Source of the DNA: Chloroflexota bacterium
GTDB lineage: Bacteria > Chloroflexota > Limnocylindria > Limnocylindrales > CSP1-4
Direction of reading: 5' to 3'
NCBI GenBank assembly: GCA_025935655.1
Contig: JAICUV010000126.1
Coordinates: 1-9,397 of the forward strand
DNA: 9,397 bases
Below the pieces are notes generated by a model. It was not told the origin of the DNA and ran no database searches. It worked only from the letters and a program-made list of their open reading frames with translations. Numbering within the stretch: position 1 is the first letter of the stretch; each line of letters opens with the position of its first letter. Position numbers and translations under genes: made by a program. Positions 1 to 5,568 of the stretch are shown here, one piece after another.

Positions 1-87
1 CCACGCCTTCGACGTGCCGGGGATCGGTGCTCCGCGGTCGGCGTGTCCCGTGCGCCCGGGGTGCCGGATCGGCTGTCGCGGCCATGG

Positions 88-777
88 TCAGCTCACCTTG
101 TGGTCGATCGCCCACAGCGCGGCCTGGGTGCGGCTGGAGAGGTCGAGCTTGCCCAGGATGTTGGACACGTGGGTGCGTGCGGTCCGCTCCGTGATGTCGA
201 GGAGCGCCGCGATCTCCTTGTTCGAGTGGCCCTTCGCCACGAGGGCGAGGACCTCGCGCTCGCGCTCGGTGAGCGGCTCGCGGGCCGGCTCGTCGTCGCG
301 CCGGCTGCGGATGCGGCGCGCCAGCAGGCGGGCGACCTGCGGGTCGAGGTGGACCTCCCCGGCATGCGCGCGCCGGACGGCGACGGCCACATCGTCCGCG
401 TCCGCGTCCTTCAGCAGGTACCCGGTCGCGCCCGCCTCGAGGGCCGCGGTGACGCGCTCCTCCTCGATGAAGCTGGTCAGCGCGACGACCTCCACGTCGG
501 GGAAGCGCTGCTTGATCTCGGCGGTGGCCGCGATTCCGTCCATGACCGGCATCAGCAGGTCCATCAGCACGACATCGGGCACCTGCTGCTCCACGAGCGA
601 GACGGCCTGCGCGCCGTCCTCCGCCTCGCCGACGATCTCGATGTCGTCGAGGAGCTCGAAGAACCCGCGGAGCCCCCGCCGCACGACGGCATGATCGTCG
701 ACCAGGAGCACGCGGATCCGCGTCCCCTCCTCCGCCTCGGTCGAGCGAGCCGATGCCCCATCCATCGTCGTGAGCAT
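88..777 (-). CDS. NarL/LiaR-type response regulator (REC + LuxR HTH)
   Basis: This is a two-component response regulator, a cytoplasmic transcription factor activated by aspartate phosphorylation. Counted from the ATG at 777 (229 aa), the receiver domain spans about residues 20-140. It has the acidic pair D27-D28 (VDDH), phospho-acceptor D73 (VVLMDLLMP), the switch Thr101 and the conserved Lys123 (YLLKD). A short Arg-rich linker leads to a LuxR/GerE helix-turn-helix at about 168-225 (LTEREREVLALVAKGHSNKEIA). The domain order and the VDDHAVVRRGL opening match the LiaR/VraR/NarL group. No sensor kinase lies in the window, so the signal is unknown. The start is debatable: ATG 777 has GGGAG six bases upstream, whereas ATG 765 sits seven bases after a TATGCT hexamer, as a leaderless start would. 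A TTG at 792 is less likely. No gene is evident in the 87 bases beyond its stop. Confidence 0.93.
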   Translation of the reverse strand: MLTTMDGASARSTEAEEGTRIRVLLVDDHAVVRRGLRGFFELLDDIEIVGEAEDGAQAVSLVEQQVPDVVLMDLLMPVMDGIAATAEIKQRFPDVEVVALTSFIEEERVTAALEAGATGYLLKDADADDVAVAVRRAHAGEVHLDPQVARLLARRIRSRRDDEPAREPLTEREREVLALVAKGHSNKEIAALLDITERTARTHVSNILGKLDLSSRTQAALWAIDHKVS

Positions 778-778
778 A
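773..778 (-). promoter_or_regulatory. Possible -10 box (TATGCT) of the response regulator
   Basis: TATGCT reads on the minus strand and ends seven bases before the in-frame ATG at 765. This is the same geometry as the other TANNNT-start pairs in the window. I see no convincing -35 element at 16-19 bases upstream. It overlaps the competing ATG at 777, which has its own Shine-Dalgarno sequence, so both readings cannot hold for the same transcript. Confidence 0.35.
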
Positions 779-851
779 GCCGTCTCCCACAAGCCGGCGG
801 ACCCGGGCGTCGCGGCCGGTGCGACGGGGCGTGGCGCCGGGCGCGATCGCC

Positions 852-1994
852 CTACGGACGCGGGTGGACCGCGTCGCCCGCGGCGTCCGTCGCGGCCGTG
901 GACCCGGATGGGGTGACCGGCGCCTCCTCGGCCGTCGCGACCTGGGCGTCCCGGCGCGCGGCCCGGTCACGGCGCGCGGTCGACAGCCGGATCGACGTGA
1001 ACGGGATCCGGATCTCGCGGAACACCTCCACGGACACGAGGAAGCCCGCGAACAGGAACACGACGCCCAGGAACTTGCCCAGCTGGAACAGCTCGGTGGA
1101 GCCGGCGCGGTTGAGCGAGTCCGTGATCGTGGGGAAGAACGCGCCCAGCGCGATGAGGATGGTCGCCGGCACCCGCGAGTGGAGCCGGCCCGCCATGAGG
1201 TCGCGGAACGCGCCGGGCAGCGACGCGCACAGGTTGACGACGATCGCGACCGGGGCGATGCACAGGTTGAACAGGAACTGGTCGCCCGGCTGGTTCGGGT
1301 CGAGCGAGTACGGCAGCACCCGCTTCTTGGGCATGAACACGTAGGTCGAGAACACGGCGCCCAGCAGGAGGGACAGGGCGCCCGGGATGTTCATGACCGG
1401 GGTCAGCAGGCGCAGGTAGCCCGGCATCGCGTCGCCCACGGGCTGGCCGGTGGTGGGCGACAGGGCGTAGCCCGGGGCCGGCAGCGGCGGCGTCAGGACC
1501 ATGAGCACGACCGAGAGGATCGTCACGCCGATGATCGCGCCCGCGGCGAACCGCGGCCAGCTGTCGTTCTGGAAGTACGTCTCGACGCCGATCGCCAGGG
1601 CCAGGATGACCGTGCCAACGAGGTACAGCACCGGCAGCGGACCCGCGCCGGCGTACGTCGGGCTGTTGCGGATCATGAGCGCCACGAGGCCTGACAGCAG
1701 CAGCAGCACCGCGTACGTGTAGCCGAACCGGGTCCGGCCAAGGAGGAACGCCGTCCCGAGACCCAGCCAGCCCGCGGTCCACACCGCGCCGGTCAGGTAC
1801 CAGGCCCGGTACAGCGGCTCGTTCCAGCCGTTGAGCGCGGCCAGCGCCTCCGCGCCGGCGCCGATCCCGTAGCACAGCATCCCGAAGCACCACACGGCCT
1901 GGAAGCCGTGCCGCCGCTCGCGCCACTGGTCGAGCAGCATGATCGCGAACAGGAACGCGAGGATCGACGTCAGGGCCGGCAGGAGGGTCGTCAT
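852..1994 (-). CDS. Polytopic membrane protein of unknown function, coupled to the MerR-like gene
   Basis: I do not recognise this 380-residue protein. It is very hydrophobic, with about nine or ten likely membrane helices at roughly residues 4-21, 34-55, 66-86, 92-109, 121-138, 150-168, 198-220, 240-260, 276-296 and 308-326. A hydrophilic, Arg/Ala-rich tail of about 50 residues (330-380) follows and is probably cytoplasmic. A longer polar loop at about 170-195 (rich in Pro, Gly and Thr) lies between helices. No catalytic motif or transporter signature is obvious. The ATG overlaps the stop of the upstream regulator gene as ATGA, and GGAG lies eight bases before it (2003-2006), so translation is probably coupled and the two proteins probably act together. 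A membrane sensor or effector under control of, or feeding, that regulator is one reading, but this is inference. Confidence 0.9.
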   Translation of the reverse strand: MTTLLPALTSILAFLFAIMLLDQWRERRHGFQAVWCFGMLCYGIGAGAEALAALNGWNEPLYRAWYLTGAVWTAGWLGLGTAFLLGRTRFGYTYAVLLLLSGLVALMIRNSPTYAGAGPLPVLYLVGTVILALAIGVETYFQNDSWPRFAAGAIIGVTILSVVLMVLTPPLPAPGYALSPTTGQPVGDAMPGYLRLLTPVMNIPGALSLLLGAVFSTYVFMPKKRVLPYSLDPNQPGDQFLFNLCIAPVAIVVNLCASLPGAFRDLMAGRLHSRVPATILIALGAFFPTITDSLNRAGSTELFQLGKFLGVVFLFAGFLVSVEVFREIRIPFTSIRLSTARRDRAARRDAQVATAEEAPVTPSGSTAATDAAGDAVHPRP

Positions 1995-2689
1995 GGCAGG
2001 TGCTCCGCGCGCGCAGCCGGGTCGATGGCGTCGCCGCTCGCCGCGGCGTGGGCGGCCACGAACGCGAGCAGCAGCCGGTCCAGGAGGCCCGTCGAGGCGT
2101 CATACAGCTGCCCGATGCGCGCGGCGCCCACCCCGCGACGCCGCGCGGCGACCGACAGCTCCGACAGGAACGGCTGGCGTGCGGCGACGAACATCGAGAC
2201 GGCGTCGCTCATCGGGACCCCGCTGGCCGCGAGCCGCGCGCCGAGGTGCTCCGACAGCAGCACCGCGTCGCGCTCCGCGGCCAGCCGCGCGGGCCCGGTC
2301 TGGTCGAGGTGGCGGACGAGCGCGTCGACCAGCCGCCGTCCCGACTCGCGGAAGCTCTCGCGCTCGTCGGCGGGGACGTAGAAGCGGGGGTCCGGCCCGC
2401 CGGCGTGGAGCTCACCGTAGCGGCGCCGGTAGGCGGCGCTCAGGCGGTCCGGCGTCGCGCCCAGGCCCGCGAGGCCGTTCGCGGGGCCCGTCCGCCGGGA
2501 GGCGACGAGGCGCTCCAGCGCGCGGCGCTCGAACCGGCGGTGGCCGCCCGGCGTGGTGAAGGCGGGCACGCGGCCCTCGTCCGCCCAGCGCCGGAGGGTG
2601 TCGGGATCCACGCCCAGGAGGCGGCTCGCCTCACCGAGCGGCAAGCGCTCCGGGAGCGGTCGGTCGGGACGCGACCGGGTGTCGGACAC
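1991..2689 (-). CDS. MerR/BldC-like HTH regulator with helical C-terminal domain
   Basis: This is a DNA-binding protein of 232 residues. Residues 16-62 form a MerR/excisionase-type winged helix-turn-helix. It has LPLGEASRLLGV, then the recognition helix DPDTLRRWADEG, then a wing ending TTPGGHRRF, which is the pattern shared by MerR, BldC and HTH_17 proteins. Residues about 80-215 are almost entirely helical, with many Arg and Leu residues, and vaguely resemble the four-helix N-terminal domains of RsbR-type sensors; I could not name the family. There is no Cys-based metal site. The GTG start has GAGG four bases upstream, which is rather close. A promoter at 2778-2807 gives a leader of about 80 nt with a direct repeat that could be its operator. 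The gene overlaps the downstream membrane-protein gene by four bases, so the two form one operon. DNA binding is well supported, but the targets and effector are not known. Confidence 0.88.
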   Translation of the reverse strand: MSDTRSRPDRPLPERLPLGEASRLLGVDPDTLRRWADEGRVPAFTTPGGHRRFERRALERLVASRRTGPANGLAGLGATPDRLSAAYRRRYGELHAGGPDPRFYVPADERESFRESGRRLVDALVRHLDQTGPARLAAERDAVLLSEHLGARLAASGVPMSDAVSMFVAARQPFLSELSVAARRRGVGAARIGQLYDASTGLLDRLLLAFVAAHAAASGDAIDPAARAEHLP

Positions 2690-2732
2690 GGGACCTCAGC
2701 GACAGCGCGCTCCGGGCGCCTCGGGTGAGCCG

Positions 2733-2749
2733 AAACCTGCGCAAATCTG
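2733..2749 (-). repeat. Direct repeat CAGRTTT with 10-bp period in the leader of the MerR-like gene
   Basis: On the minus strand CAGATTT (2749-2743) is followed by CAGGTTT (2739-2733). They match at six of seven positions and are exactly 10 bp apart, so both face the same side of the helix. The AT-rich blocks stand out in this GC-rich region. They lie between the predicted transcription start (about 2771) and the GTG at 2689. MerR-like proteins of the BldC kind are known to bind direct repeats head to tail, so an autoregulatory operator is plausible but not shown. Confidence 0.4.
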
Positions 2750-2777
2750 GGTATGCACGGCGGGCCCGGAGGCGGCG

Positions 2778-2807
2778 AGTGTAGGAGGGGCTCCACGGGG
2801 TCGTCAA
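2778..2807 (-). promoter_or_regulatory. Sigma-70-type promoter of the regulator/membrane-protein operon
   Basis: The minus strand carries TTGACG (2807-2802), an 18-base spacer and TACACT (2783-2778). The -35 matches five of six consensus bases and the -10 matches four of six including the essential TA...T. It is the best -35/-10 pair in the window. Transcription would begin near 2771, leaving a leader of about 80 nt before the GTG at 2689. It lies just downstream of the tandem hairpins that end the preceding transcript. Confidence 0.6.
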
Positions 2808-2833
2808 CCGTCGCCGCGGGGCGGCCCCGGGAC

Positions 2834-2869
2834 CGTCCACGAGCCCGTGGACGAGGCCTGTGTCAGGCC
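2834..2869 (-). terminator. Tandem hairpins after the Cys/His-rich small gene
   Basis: There are two adjacent perfect inverted repeats. The first is GGCCTG/CAGGCC with a three-base loop at 2855-2869, which spans the stop codon. The second is CGTCCACG/CGTGGACG with a four-base loop at 2834-2853. No U-tract follows, as is common for terminators in high-GC bacteria. The position between one gene's stop and the next operon's promoter fits a transcription terminator or 3'-end protective structure. Both stems are symmetric, so they could act in either direction. Confidence 0.55.
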
Positions 2870-3216
2870 GGGACGAACTCGTGCTCGTCGCGGTGGATGC
2901 CGTCGCACAGGCCCCACGCCGGAGGCTCGACCGGCAGCGCCACGGGCCGCATGATCTCCCGGATCTCGCCGCGCCGGCAGAAGTAGTAGCCCTTCTCCGC
3001 CATCCACCGGCGCACGCACGCGGGGTCGGAGTGGAACTGGTGGGGACCCGGGTTGAGCGGGGAGCTCTCGTCCCAGCCGACCGCGACCTCGGGGGAGACG
3101 ATGTCGAGCAGGTTCACGCGCCACGGCGTGCCCGGGATGACCTCCCGGCAGCCGTCGCAGCGGATCGCGACGGTGTCGTTGACGATCGTGCGGATCGTGA
3201 CGCCCATGAGCTCCAT
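2863..3216 (-). CDS. Small Cys/His-rich, probably zinc-binding protein
   Basis: I do not recognise this 117-residue soluble protein by name. It has a CDGC pair (C20, C23) followed by VIPGTPWRVNLL, and later FHSDPAC (H62, C67) followed by VRRWM. This CxxC...HxxxxC arrangement resembles treble-clef or TRASH-like zinc fingers. Further conserved-looking residues are C80 (YYFCRRGE), C104 (GLCDG), H108 and H112. A metal-binding or nucleic-acid/protein-interaction role is inferred. The start at 3216 is chosen because TATCCT ends eight bases upstream with no Shine-Dalgarno sequence, fitting a leaderless message. ATG 3207 is the alternative, with GGAG only three bases before it. The longer upstream extension to 3408 reads through the preceding GNAT gene and is rejected. 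Confidence 0.78.
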   Translation of the reverse strand: MELMGVTIRTIVNDTVAIRCDGCREVIPGTPWRVNLLDIVSPEVAVGWDESSPLNPGPHQFHSDPACVRRWMAEKGYYFCRRGEIREIMRPVALPVEPPAWGLCDGIHRDEHEFVPA

Positions 3217-3224
3217 CGCGGACG

Positions 3225-3230
3225 AGGATA
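3225..3230 (-). promoter_or_regulatory. -10 box (TATCCT) for leaderless Cys/His-rich gene
   Basis: TATCCT on the minus strand is followed by eight bases and then ATG at 3216. Transcription would start at or next to the start codon. The -35 is poor (CGGACC at an 18-base spacing has only the central GAC). The site lies in the short gap after the GNAT stop at 3258. Confidence 0.5.
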
Positions 3231-3257
3231 GCGCACCGACCCCGGCGCGGTCCGTGC

Positions 3258-4235
3258 TCAGGCGACGCCCGGGACGGTCATCGGCGGGAGCCGTCTCGCG
3301 AGGGAGATCGCGACCGGTGTCGCGTGGCGGGACCAGAAGCGGCTCGCCTCGCCATTGGCCGCCTCGTGGTCCACGGCGCAGCGCACGTAGCGCGCCTCGC
3401 GCGCCCACGCGACCGCCTCCGCCAGCAGCGCGCTCCCGATGCCGGTGCCCCGCAGCTCCGGGACCGTGAACGCCCCGGTGATGCTCGCGGTCGCCTTGTC
3501 GCGCACGATCGTCGCGACGTCGTCGGCCGAGGGACCGATCCGGAGGAACGCGACCGGCCGGTCGTCGACCGTCGCGACGAACACGGCGCCGGTCGGGTCG
3601 GCGATCCGTCGGCGCTGCATCTCGAGGGCCGGGGCGTTGGGGATCCGGAGGAACACGGGCGCCGAGCGGAGGTGGCGCACGAGCGCCGCGTGGAGCTCGA
3701 GGACCGCGGGCGCGTCGCCGGGGACGGCACGGCGGACGTCGCCGCCGTCGGGGAGCGACGCCCCGTCCACCGGCCCGAGGTCACGGACGAGGTCCACGAC
3801 GTGGGGCGCGAACCCCAGGCGCCCGAACGCCGCGAGCGCCGCTCCGTCGTCCGCGAGGACGGTCACGACGTGCTCGACGCACGCCTCCTGGACCCAGCGC
3901 TCGGCGAGCCCCGCGTACAGCCGCTCGATCGCGCGGTCGGTGTCCGGGATCCCGGCCGTCGCGTGCGCGATGTCCGGCGTGTACGCCCAGCGGCCGCCGT
4001 GGCCGTCGAGCAGCGTCGCCGCCTGGAACCCGAGCAGCGTTCCGTCCTCAGCCTGGAGGGCGAGGCCGCTCCCGCGCTCCGCGAGCGCGCGGACGAGGCG
4101 CCCGACGACACGCTCGTCCGCCCACTGGGCCGGGAGGACGGGAACCTGCTCCCGCAGGCGCGCCACACCGGTCGTGACCAGGGCGGCGGCGGCAGGGACG
4201 TGCTGCGCCGCGAGCGGGACGAGCGCTGCGGGCAT
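3258..4235 (-). CDS. Tandem-domain GNAT N-acetyltransferase
   Basis: This cytoplasmic acyl-CoA-dependent acetyltransferase of 325 residues is built from two GNAT folds. The N-terminal half (about 1-155) ends in ALAAFGRLGFAPHVVDLVR, the usual strand-helix end of the fold, but lacks a clear acetyl-CoA loop. The C-terminal half (about 167-316) begins VRRAVPGDAPAVLELHA and has the pyrophosphate-binding motif RGTGIGSALL (R262-L271), then HEAANGEASRFWSRH near its end. Only the second half is therefore likely to bind acetyl-CoA well. The substrate is unknown. ATG 4235 is chosen because GAGG lies six bases upstream; an in-frame extension to 4286 would run into the tRNA. No TANNNT box precedes it, so it may be read from the promoter of the tRNA 40 bases upstream. 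A small CGGTC/GACCG hairpin (4247-4259) lies just before the ribosome binding site. Confidence 0.88.
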   Translation of the reverse strand: MPAALVPLAAQHVPAAAALVTTGVARLREQVPVLPAQWADERVVGRLVRALAERGSGLALQAEDGTLLGFQAATLLDGHGGRWAYTPDIAHATAGIPDTDRAIERLYAGLAERWVQEACVEHVVTVLADDGAALAAFGRLGFAPHVVDLVRDLGPVDGASLPDGGDVRRAVPGDAPAVLELHAALVRHLRSAPVFLRIPNAPALEMQRRRIADPTGAVFVATVDDRPVAFLRIGPSADDVATIVRDKATASITGAFTVPELRGTGIGSALLAEAVAWAREARYVRCAVDHEAANGEASRFWSRHATPVAISLARRLPPMTVPGVA

Positions 4236-4274
4236 CGATGACCTCGCGGTCGGCGACCGGTGGCGGGTGGGGAG

Positions 4275-4351
4275 TGGTACCCCCAAGGGGATTCGAACCC
4301 CTGATCTCCACCTTGAAAGGGTGGCGTCCTAGGCCTCTAGACGATGGGGGC
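4275..4351 (-). tRNA. tRNA-Glu (anticodon TTC)
   Basis: The minus strand folds as a complete tRNA. Acceptor GCCCCCA (4351-4345) pairs with TGGGGGT, with a G1-U72 wobble. The anticodon stem CCACC/GGTGG encloses the loop CTTTCAA with anticodon TTC. The T arm is AGGGG-TTCGAAT-CCCCT, and the D arm carries the CTAGAGGCCTAG segment typical of tRNA-Glu. The discriminator A at 4278 is followed by an encoded CCA (4277-4275). There is no intron or mismatch in the stems. A likely -10 box lies 20 bases upstream. Confidence 0.97.
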
Positions 4352-4371
4352 ACGGGCCGGGAACGGGTCCC

Positions 4372-4377
4372 AGAGTA
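4372..4377 (-). promoter_or_regulatory. -10 box (TACTCT) of tRNA-Glu
   Basis: TACTCT on the minus strand lies 20 bases before the tRNA 5' end, which would give a short leader of about 13 nt for RNase P to remove. GGGACG at a 16-base spacing is a weak -35 that overlaps the last codons of the preceding membrane-protein gene. Confidence 0.5.
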
Positions 4378-4381
4378 CCAG

Positions 4382-4783
4382 TCAGGTCGCGCTCGTCCCC
4401 GTCCAGATCATGCCCATGATCACGGCCGCCGCGAGGCACAGCATCGCGCCGATCGCGAGGATGCCACCGAGCAGCGACGTGAAGAAGGCCCGCGCGTCGC
4501 GGCCGTCGTGGCCGGCGCTGATCACGCTGGCCACCGACATGAAGGCCGCGATCCCGAACACGATCCCGAGGATCGCGAACCCGGTCGCCATGAGCGGGAC
4601 CTGGAGCGCATCGCGGAAGAAGACCGAGTAGCCGAGAAACGCGAGCCCCCCGAGGAGGGCGACGAACAGGAACACGCGCGCGGGCGTGATCCGGAGCGGG
4701 CCGATGTGGGGGCCGCGGCGTCGCGGCGTGGTGGCGCGCTCGTCCATGTCGTCGTAGGGCGGCGCGGGCTGCCGGGTGCTCAT
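4382..4783 (-). CDS. Small three-helix membrane protein, unknown function
   Basis: This 133-residue protein is not recognised. A polar N-terminus of about 32 residues (Pro, Arg and Asp rich, MSTRQPAPPYDDMDER) is followed by three hydrophobic helices at about residues 35-54, 62-86 and 101-125. A short charged loop (GHDGRDAR) lies between the second and third. With no signal peptide and an Arg-rich N-terminus, the N-terminus is probably cytoplasmic. No catalytic motif is visible. The ATG has no Shine-Dalgarno sequence, but TACCCT ends eight bases upstream, so translation is probably leaderless. Its end lies 30 bases from the tRNA, whose promoter overlaps it. Confidence 0.82.
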   Translation of the reverse strand: MSTRQPAPPYDDMDERATTPRRRGPHIGPLRITPARVFLFVALLGGLAFLGYSVFFRDALQVPLMATGFAILGIVFGIAAFMSVASVISAGHDGRDARAFFTSLLGGILAIGAMLCLAAAVIMGMIWTGTSAT

Positions 4784-4791
4784 CTGCGCCG

Positions 4792-4797
4792 AGGGTA
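4792..4797 (-). promoter_or_regulatory. -10 box (TACCCT) for the leaderless small membrane-protein gene
   Basis: TACCCT on the minus strand is separated by eight bases from the ATG at 4783, with no ribosome binding site between them. No recognisable -35 hexamer is present at 16-18 bases upstream. The spacing is identical to that at 3225-3230 and 5521-5526. Confidence 0.45.
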
Positions 4798-4855
4798 GCA
4801 GGGCATCGCCGCTCGCGACCCGGAGGCGGTCGCCGGCTCGGAGCCCCGCGCGATG

Positions 4856-5512
4856 CTACGCCGCGCCGCGCGCCCCGCCGACCAGGATCCCCTCCGGCTC
4901 CACGCCGCCCCGCCAGCGGTGGTACACGGCGACGTTCCAGGACAGCCGCGGACGCTTGAGGCCGGCGCCGGCGGCCACCCCCCGCTCGCCGAACGCCTCG
5001 GCCAGGAACGCCTGCGCCTCCTCGATGGTCGCGAACGTCCAGAAGCAGTGCAGGACCCGGATCTTGAACCCGCCACCGCGCAGGAACGGGCCCTCTCGGC
5101 GGCTCCACGTGCGGTACTGCGGCGCGTCGGGGTCGGCGAGGCCGCTCACCTCGTCGCGGCCGTAATCGTGGACGACGAGCAGGCGCCCCCCCGGCGCCAG
5201 CACGCGGTCCGCCTCGGCCAGCGACGCGTCCGTGACGCCCCGGAACCCGGACCACAGGCTCACGATCGCGTCGAGCGACCCGTCCGGACGCTCGAGGTGG
5301 AGGGGATCCGCCGCCGGCAGCGAGGTGGCCTCGGCGGCACCGGCGCAGAGGGTGTCCAGGAGCTTCCCGGGAGGCACGTCGAGGAAGCCCACCCGACGGG
5401 TCGCCAGGGGCCCGAGTGCCTCGAGCGCGCGAGGGATCTTGCCCTCGATGTCGACGACGGCCCGGAGACGGTGGGCAAGCGGTTCCGCGAGATCGAACGG
5501 GATGTCAGCCAC
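4856..5512 (-). CDS. Class I methyltransferase-like protein with degenerate SAM loop
   Basis: This is a soluble protein of 218 residues. The C-terminal part of a type-11-like methyltransferase fold is clear: LERPDGSLDAIVSLWSGFRG (about 73-92), then LAEADRVLAPGGRLLVVHDYG (about 98-118), the usual strand-4, helix and strand-5 signature. After it comes a region with SRREGPFLRGGGFKIRVLHCFWTF. The expected glycine-rich SAM loop (D-x-G-x-G-x-G) is absent; the corresponding stretch reads FLDVPPGKLLDTL (44-56). Either cofactor binding is altered or the protein is no longer catalytic. The substrate is unknown. The GTG at 5512 is chosen because the protein-like sequence begins there and TATGCT ends eight bases upstream with no Shine-Dalgarno sequence. 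The open frame continues far upstream, but antisense to the amylase gene. Confidence 0.75.
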   Translation of the reverse strand: MADIPFDLAEPLAHRLRAVVDIEGKIPRALEALGPLATRRVGFLDVPPGKLLDTLCAGAAEATSLPAADPLHLERPDGSLDAIVSLWSGFRGVTDASLAEADRVLAPGGRLLVVHDYGRDEVSGLADPDAPQYRTWSRREGPFLRGGGFKIRVLHCFWTFATIEEAQAFLAEAFGERGVAAGAGLKRPRLSWNVAVYHRWRGGVEPEGILVGGARGAA

Positions 5513-5520
5513 TCTGGCCG

Positions 5521-5526
5521 AGCATA
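5521..5526 (-). promoter_or_regulatory. -10 box (TATGCT) for leaderless methyltransferase-like gene
   Basis: TATGCT on the minus strand is followed by eight bases and the GTG at 5512. It lies in the 56-base gap after the stop of the cytoplasmic GH13 gene (5569), so the downstream gene need not depend on read-through. No good -35 is seen. Confidence 0.5.
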
Positions 5527-5568
5527 CGCCCGCACGCGGCCCCGGGGTTCGCGCGTTGCGCTCCGGCG

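Noticed and set aside
1..87. Left edge as the end of another gene
   Set aside because: It is too short, with no stop codon or motif that distinguishes a frame; I see nothing I can support.
839..852. GGGCG/CGCCC hairpin just past the membrane-protein stop as a terminator
   Set aside because: The stem is only five base pairs with no U-tract. GC-rich sequence gives such stems often, so I did not call it.
43..1344. Plus-strand frame of 433 codons
   Set aside because: It is antisense to both the response regulator and the membrane protein and has low-complexity Arg/Ala composition.
4048..4353. Minus-strand open frame containing GLGRHPFKVEIRGSNPLGG
   Set aside because: It is a translation of the tRNA-Glu itself that continues out of frame into the GNAT gene.
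4238..4798. Plus-strand open frame across the tRNA with a PRGFEPLISTLKG-like peptide
   Set aside because: This peptide is the well-known artefact of translating the antisense of a tRNA; the rest is antisense to the small membrane-protein gene.
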